From: Candidatus Latescibacterota bacterium
GTDB lineage: Bacteria > Latescibacterota > UBA2968 > UBA8231
Reading direction: 5' to 3'
NCBI GenBank assembly: GCA_003529325.1
Contig: DPVW01000037.1
Span: 18,231-37,727, forward strand
Length of the DNA: 19,497 nucleotides
Both the position numbers and the translations under genes were made by a program. The notes beneath the pieces are model-generated. The model did no database searches. It was given only the letters and a program-made list of their open reading frames with translations, and was not told the origin of the DNA. Position 1 is the first letter of the stretch. Every line of letters starts with the position of its first letter. Positions 15,196 through 19,497 of the stretch are shown here, in pieces.

Positions 15196-17460
15196 GTGGT
15201 TCGCCTGCGCTCTCGCGTAGTCATACCCCGTCCTCTTCGTAGGGCGGGGTTTTCTGTTTTGTCCTCCCTGCTCCTGGCGACCCTGGCGCAACAGGCCGAC
15301 GCCGGTCAGCTACAGGGACGGGTCGTAGACTCCGACTCTCGTGAGGCAGTTGTAGGCGTCGTATTGCGTGCCTCGCCTGTTGCTGGTGGCACCCCGGCTC
15401 ACGCTGTCAGCGACACCGGTGGGCGGTTCCATTTGCAGGAACTGTCCCCGGGGACATGGAAACTGGTCGCCCGCTCTCTCGCCTATCACGCCGGCGATAC
15501 CTCCATCGTTGTCGGCGATAGCGTCGTCACCGTCGTCATCGGCCTGGTATCACTGCCATTGGTCATGGACGAGGTCGTCGTCCACGCCCGTCGGGATGCG
15601 GGTCGACGACCGGCGGCCTTTGTCGAGAGACTTGACCTGGCAGACAGTCCCGCCGGCGCCGACTTGCCACAGATCCTCGAGCAGGCCAGTGGCGTCGATA
15701 TCCGCCGCTACGGCGGTCTCGGCGCCTTCAGCAGCCTGTCGATCCGTGGCTCCACGTCGGAGCAGGTCCTCGTATTCCTCGACGGGGTCCCACTCAACCA
15801 GGCGGTGGGCGGCGGTGTCGATCTCGGCACCCTGCCCGTCGGTGGCGTTGAGTCCATCGACGTCTATCGTGGCGCCGTTCCTGGCCGCTTTGGCGGCAAC
15901 GGACTGGGTGGTGTCATTCATCTTCGCTCCCGCCCAGCCGGTGGACCAGCTTTGGCCCACCTGCGGGCACAGGTCGGCGCCTTCGGCACCAAGCAGTTGT
16001 CGGCATCCGTCGGCGGCAGGCGCAACGACTGGGATGGACTGCTTCTCGTCGACTATTCCCACAGCGACAATGACTTTCGCTTCCTGGATGACAACGGCAC
16101 ACAGTACAACCTCGTCGACGACGAATGGACGACACGGCTCAACAGTGATTTCGACTCGGGACGGATCATGGTGCGCGCTGCTCGCCATGTCGCCGACTCC
16201 CGGGTGCAACTGTCGCACACGCAGGATGTCAGCCACCGTGGCCTGCCCGGCATCGGCAATTTCCAGGCCCTGCATACACGTTTCGACACCCGTCGTCGCA
16301 TCAGCGAGGTCAATCTCTTTGGCCCCATGGCCGATGGCCGTGCTGGATATCGTCTGAAGATGTACCGATCCGCTGAGCGGACGGAGTACAAAGATCTGCA
16401 CGGCGAGGTGGGCACCGGCACACAACACGATCGCAATACGACGACATCCACCGGTCTGCGACTGGAGGGAAATGTCCTCTTCAGAGGCCTGCTGGCGACG
16501 CTCTTTGGTGGGGGTCACCAGGAACGATTTTCGCCAGAACGCCGACTCGACCCACAGCCATTCTCACCCTCGAGCCGGCGCATGGGGACACGTGCTGGTG
16601 CCGAGGCAGAGCTCAGTGGGTTCGCTGAGCGACTCCTGCTCCATGCCGGTGTGCAGATGGAGCATCTACGAGATGACTTCGCTGACACCGAGAGCACTGA
16701 CCAGATCGAACACACCCAGACTCTGTGGAGTTCCCGTCTGGGTCTGGTCATCGACATCGTCAATGGCTGGAAGTTGCAGACCCACGTCGGCAGGTATGGC
16801 CGCCCCCCTGGGTTCTTCGAACTCTTCGGTGATCGCGGCGCCGTCGTCGGCAACACCGATCTGGTGAGCGAGACCGGTCTGAATCTCGATGCTGGACTCC
16901 TCTACCGCGGCGAGGTGACACACAGTGGCCTGCGGTTGGTGGAGGTCGTGATCTACAACAACGAGGTCGATGATCTGATCCGCTTCGTGCAGAACTCACA
17001 GCGGGTCTCCCGTCCACACAACATCGGCCGCGCCCGCTTGCGCGGTATCGAGACCCGCGCCCGTGGTGTGCTCGCCACACGCCTGCACTTCGAGGGTAGT
17101 TATACACGGCAGCGGGCCGAAAATCTCTCCCCATTTTCCTTCGAGACCGGAAAGGATCTGCCCAACGCACCGCCCCGTCGTCTGCGCAGCCGAGTCACTG
17201 TGGACGTGTCGGTTCTCTCACTGCACTACGAGCTCAGCCATGAGAGTCGCCACTTCCTTGACCGGGCCAACCTGAGACCCATACCGGCGCGCACCGTGCA
17301 CACAACAGGGGTTCGTTGCCCCGTGGGCGATGCGATCTCCATGGCCATCGAATTGCGCAACCTGACCGATAACCAGGTCGCCGACCTGTGGGGTTATCCG
17401 CTCCCAGGTCGCGCCGCCTTTGTCTCCCTGGACATCGACCTCTCCCTCTCCAGGAACTGA
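15196..17460 (+). CDS. btuB: TonB-dependent outer-membrane receptor, BtuB-like cobalamin transporter
   Basis: Up to 754 residues. An Arg-rich leader and hydrophobic core (about 20-31) end at AQQADAG, a plausible signal peptide. A carboxypeptidase-regulatory-like domain follows (about 38-118, QLQGRVVDSDSREAV), as in Bacteroidetes receptors, then MDEVVVHA (124-131), which looks like a TonB box. The plug domain spans about 140-250 (LEQASGVDIRRYGG, LSIRGSTSEQVLVFLDGVPL, RFGGNGLGGVIHLRSR), and the rest is the 22-strand barrel. Cobalamin as substrate is inferred from the riboswitch upstream and cobS downstream. The N-terminus is uncertain: GTG 15196 abuts an AAGG with no proper spacing, and a terminator-like hairpin lies at codons 10-19. 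The ATGA-type junction at 17460 and the close next gene indicate an operon. Confidence 0.9.
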   Translation: MVRLRSRVVIPRPLRRAGFSVLSSLLLATLAQQADAGQLQGRVVDSDSREAVVGVVLRASPVAGGTPAHAVSDTGGRFHLQELSPGTWKLVARSLAYHAGDTSIVVGDSVVTVVIGLVSLPLVMDEVVVHARRDAGRRPAAFVERLDLADSPAGADLPQILEQASGVDIRRYGGLGAFSSLSIRGSTSEQVLVFLDGVPLNQAVGGGVDLGTLPVGGVESIDVYRGAVPGRFGGNGLGGVIHLRSRPAGGPALAHLRAQVGAFGTKQLSASVGGRRNDWDGLLLVDYSHSDNDFRFLDDNGTQYNLVDDEWTTRLNSDFDSGRIMVRAARHVADSRVQLSHTQDVSHRGLPGIGNFQALHTRFDTRRRISEVNLFGPMADGRAGYRLKMYRSAERTEYKDLHGEVGTGTQHDRNTTTSTGLRLEGNVLFRGLLATLFGGGHQERFSPERRLDPQPFSPSSRRMGTRAGAEAELSGFAERLLLHAGVQMEHLRDDFADTESTDQIEHTQTLWSSRLGLVIDIVNGWKLQTHVGRYGRPPGFFELFGDRGAVVGNTDLVSETGLNLDAGLLYRGEVTHSGLRLVEVVIYNNEVDDLIRFVQNSQRVSRPHNIGRARLRGIETRARGVLATRLHFEGSYTRQRAENLSPFSFETGKDLPNAPPRRLRSRVTVDVSVLSLHYELSHESRHFLDRANLRPIPARTVHTTGVRCPVGDAISMAIELRNLTDNQVADLWGYPLPGRAAFVSLDIDLSLSRN
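15225..15260 (+). terminator. Riboswitch-proximal hairpin with T-tract (possible attenuator or start-masking stem)
   Basis: ACCCCGTCCT (15225-15234) can pair with AGGGCGGGGT (15241-15250) around CTTCGT, ten base pairs with one G-T wobble, followed by TTTTCTGTTTT. This is the form of an intrinsic terminator and would be the expression platform of the cobalamin riboswitch. It lies inside the first codons of the receptor frame as read from GTG 15196. Either the true start is downstream, for example TTG 15259 with the G-rich 3' arm as a masked ribosome-binding site, or the stem is a coincidence of the Arg/Pro-rich leader. Confidence 0.6.
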
Positions 17461-17501
17461 TGCCACGTTCCTTCACCTACGTAAACGGAGTGCAAAACAC
17501 C

Positions 17502-18881
17502 ATGCGTCGAGCACACCTCACAATCTGCCTCGCCTTGGCCTTGTTGTGCACCAATGGCGCCCACGCCCAGAGCGATCTTTTCATTCTCACCTCCGACTTT
17601 TCCACGGGTAGTACCGCCTTCCTGCCAGCGGATGCCACGATGGCACAAGTCAATCTTCTCGGCATTCACAGCGATGCTGTCGGTCACTTTCAGGAGGGTC
17701 GCCTCTACGTCATCAATCGTCTCGGACAGGACAACATCATCGTACTCGATCCAGCCGACCTGACCACTCCGTTGACGCAGTTTTCGGTTGGCAACGGCAG
17801 CAATCCACGGGATATCGAGATCCTCGCCGAGGACAAGGCCTATGTCACGCGTTACGCCTCGACGGACTTGTTGATCGTCGATCCGCGGGACGGGACAGAA
17901 CTGGGTAGCGTCGATTTGAGTGCCTACGCAGACGACGATGGTCTGCCGGAGATGGATCAGATGGTGCGTGTCGGCAACCACGTCTATGTCAGTTGTCAGC
18001 GTCTCGATCGCAACGCCGCCTTTACCCCTGGTGAGGCTGTTCTCGTCGTCATCGATATCACCAGCGACAGCGTCAGTGATGACATCGCCCTCAGCGTCAC
18101 CAACCCCAATACTGTTCTCGTCGCCGGCGAGCAGATCTACGTCTCCGCCTCAGCCGGTTTTGGTGATCGTGCGGGCGGCATCGAAATCGTCGACACGCGC
18201 ACCGCCGCTAGCACCGGGATTGCGATCACCGAACAGCAACTGGGTGGCGATCTATCGTTGCTGGCGTTGCGCACATCGAATGCGGGATTTGCCGTGATCC
18301 TCGATGACAACTTCGCCAACAGCCTGGTTCCGGTGAATCTCGCGACGGGAATCGTCGGTCCACCGGTTGAAGGTCTCAGCGGTGGTTTCCTCGCCGCCAT
18401 CGCCATCGACGGCAACCGACTGCTGGTCGGCGATCACGGCAGCTTCAGCGATCCTGCCAGTGCCGGTCTCAAGATCTTTGATGCCACCACGGGAGTGCTG
18501 CTGTCTGGGCCCATCGACACCGGCCTGCCACCGTTCGGAATCGTGGTCATGAATACAGCACCGATCACGGCGGTGCGCGAGGAACAGTCGACCGTACTGC
18601 CACGTGATACGAGAGTGGGTGACGGCTACCCGAATCCATTTAATGCCACGATACGCGTTCCCTTTGCCGTCAGCGTCGAAGGGGCGGTCGGAATGCATGT
18701 CTATGACCTGCTCGGCCGTCGGCTGCGCTCCCTGGTCTCACAGCATCTCGGTCCCGGGGGCTACTCGGCTACCTGGGACGGCACCGACGACACGGGACAG
18801 ACCGTCGCCAATGGCGCCTACTTTGTAAGACTGCACACTGCCGGTAACCATTCGATGACGAAGGTCATGCTGCTCAAATGA
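17502..18881 (+). CDS. Secreted beta-propeller protein with C-terminal PNPFN domain; candidate BtuG-like B12-capture protein
   Basis: A 459-residue protein. ATG 17502 follows GGAG by 11 bases and starts a clean signal peptide (MRRAHLTICLALALLC, cleavage likely after AHA at 20-22). An alternative ATG at 17460 overlapping the receptor stop would spoil it. Residues about 60-350 hold YncE-like propeller repeats of the form RLYVINRLGQDNIIVLDP, KAYVTRYASTDLLIVDP, HVYVSCQRLDRN and QIYVSASAG, about six or seven blades. Residues 376-459 form a FlgD/T9SS-type C-terminal domain (YPNPFNATIRVPF, VYDLLGRRLRSL, NGAYFVRL, KVMLLK). No lipobox is evident. In Bacteroides, BtuG is a surface beta-propeller encoded beside BtuB that binds B12 extremely tightly. 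Position and fold suggest the same role here, with anchoring through the C-terminal domain rather than a lipid. That role is inference. Confidence 0.85.
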   Translation: MRRAHLTICLALALLCTNGAHAQSDLFILTSDFSTGSTAFLPADATMAQVNLLGIHSDAVGHFQEGRLYVINRLGQDNIIVLDPADLTTPLTQFSVGNGSNPRDIEILAEDKAYVTRYASTDLLIVDPRDGTELGSVDLSAYADDDGLPEMDQMVRVGNHVYVSCQRLDRNAAFTPGEAVLVVIDITSDSVSDDIALSVTNPNTVLVAGEQIYVSASAGFGDRAGGIEIVDTRTAASTGIAITEQQLGGDLSLLALRTSNAGFAVILDDNFANSLVPVNLATGIVGPPVEGLSGGFLAAIAIDGNRLLVGDHGSFSDPASAGLKIFDATTGVLLSGPIDTGLPPFGIVVMNTAPITAVREEQSTVLPRDTRVGDGYPNPFNATIRVPFAVSVEGAVGMHVYDLLGRRLRSLVSQHLGPGGYSATWDGTDDTGQTVANGAYFVRLHTAGNHSMTKVMLLK

Positions 18882-18896
18882 GGATGCGTCTGCGTT

Positions 18897-19497
18897 ATGG
18901 GTGAGATCCGGCTGTTCTTCACGGCCCTCACATTCTACACACGTCTGCCAGGCCTGCGCCTGGCGGACGTTGACTCCGACGGACTGAGCCGGGCGACACA
19001 TTATTTGCCGTTGGTGGGTGTCATTGTCGGCGGCATCGCGGCAGCCGTGTTTCTGGGGGTGCAGATACTTCTGCCCCAGGGAAGTCGCTGTGTTGCTGTC
19101 CATGAGCGCCAGTCTCTGGACGACGGGCGCTTTCCACGAAGACGGCTTCGCTGATACCTGTGACGGGTTTGGTGGCGACTGGTCGAAGGAGGATATCCTG
19201 CGGATCATGAAGGATAGCCGCCTCGGCGCCTATGGCGTGATCGGCATCCTCCTGGTGTTGTTGCTGAAGTACAATGCACTGCTCAGTCTTCCGGTAAAAC
19301 TGGTGCCCCCCGCACTGATCGCCGGACACGCTACGAGCCGCCTCTTACCGGTACTCGCCATCGCCAGCATGAGATATGTGCGTCAGGATCAAACCAGCAA
19401 GGCCCGCCCCGTCGCCGGTGGCATCAGCCTCTGGCAGGTCATCATCGCGGCAATTTTCGCCCTCCTCCCCATGCTGCTGCTCGATCCACCGCTGTGG
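18897..19497 (+). CDS. cobS: Adenosylcobinamide-GDP ribazoletransferase (cobalamin synthase), frameshifted and truncated by the window end
   Basis: CobS is an integral membrane enzyme that joins adenosylcobinamide-GDP to alpha-ribazole, the last assembly step of adenosylcobalamin, used in both salvage and de novo synthesis. ATG 18897 follows TGAGGA and gives GEIRLFFTALTFYTRLPG, the family N-terminus. The frame breaks at a CCCC run (19074-19077). Removing one C joins LLP to REVAVLLSMSASLWTTG, and the family motif GAFHEDGFADTCDGFGG then reads at about residues 77-93, followed by SRLGAYGV. Thus 200 residues are visible of about 250. One homopolymer base may be a sequencing error or a real mutation; the remainder is well conserved with no second lesion. 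The gene lies 15 bases after the propeller gene and should be co-transcribed with the receptor. Confidence 0.92.

Noticed and set aside
17388..17501. Longer N-terminus for the secreted propeller protein
   Set aside because: It would overlap the receptor C-terminus and place 38 polar residues ahead of an otherwise ideal signal peptide; ATG 17502 has its own GGAG.

Overview
The window looks like chromosomal DNA from an uncultured, GC-rich, carbohydrate-degrading Gram-negative bacterium. A Latescibacterota-like member of the FCB group is my best guess. The reasons are a TonB-dependent receptor with a Bacteroidetes-style N-terminal extension, a protein ending in a PNPFN-type C-terminal (T9SS/FlgD-like) domain, and a gene mix (PIG-L deacetylase, PhyH dioxygenase, mandelate-racemase-type enolase, GH32/43-like propeller, heparinase II/III) typical of such genomes. 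The assignment is inference; there is no rRNA or phylogenetic marker in the window. No tRNA, rRNA, CRISPR array or insertion sequence was seen.

Left part (1-7245), small-molecule and sugar metabolism. An SDR oxidoreductase and a PIG-L deacetylase overlap by 4 bases on the + strand. They run head-on, with no spacer, into a - strand enolase-superfamily dehydratase. Next on + is a decayed hybrid histidine kinase (PAS-GAF-HisKA-HATPase-receiver) carrying four independent lesions. A - strand five-bladed-propeller glycosidase-like gene follows, divergent from a + strand PhyH-type dioxygenase.

Middle part (7697-14824), one tightly coupled - strand operon. In transcription order it holds a YhcH/YjgK/YiaL sugar-processing protein, a heparinase II/III-like lyase, a lipoprotein solute-binding protein, two ABC sugar permeases and a 561-residue protein. 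The last appears to be a seven-bladed beta-propeller inserted inside a split LamG jelly roll. Most junctions are 4-base stop/start overlaps. The layout suggests import and breakdown of acidic oligosaccharides; no ATPase gene is present, so one is presumably shared from elsewhere. A 451-base stretch (7246-7696) between this operon and the PhyH gene holds no confident gene, only a possible gene remnant.

Right part (14913-19497), a vitamin B12 acquisition locus on the + strand. A plausible sigma-70 promoter leads into a cobalamin riboswitch, then a hairpin plus T-tract. A BtuB-like TonB-dependent receptor follows, then a secreted beta-propeller protein with a C-terminal PNPFN domain, then cobS (final step of cobalamin assembly), which carries a one-base frameshift and runs off the window. 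The propeller protein sits where Bacteroides BtuG-type B12-capture proteins sit, and is the best candidate here for an undescribed component: a non-lipoprotein, C-terminally anchored B12-binding partner of BtuB.
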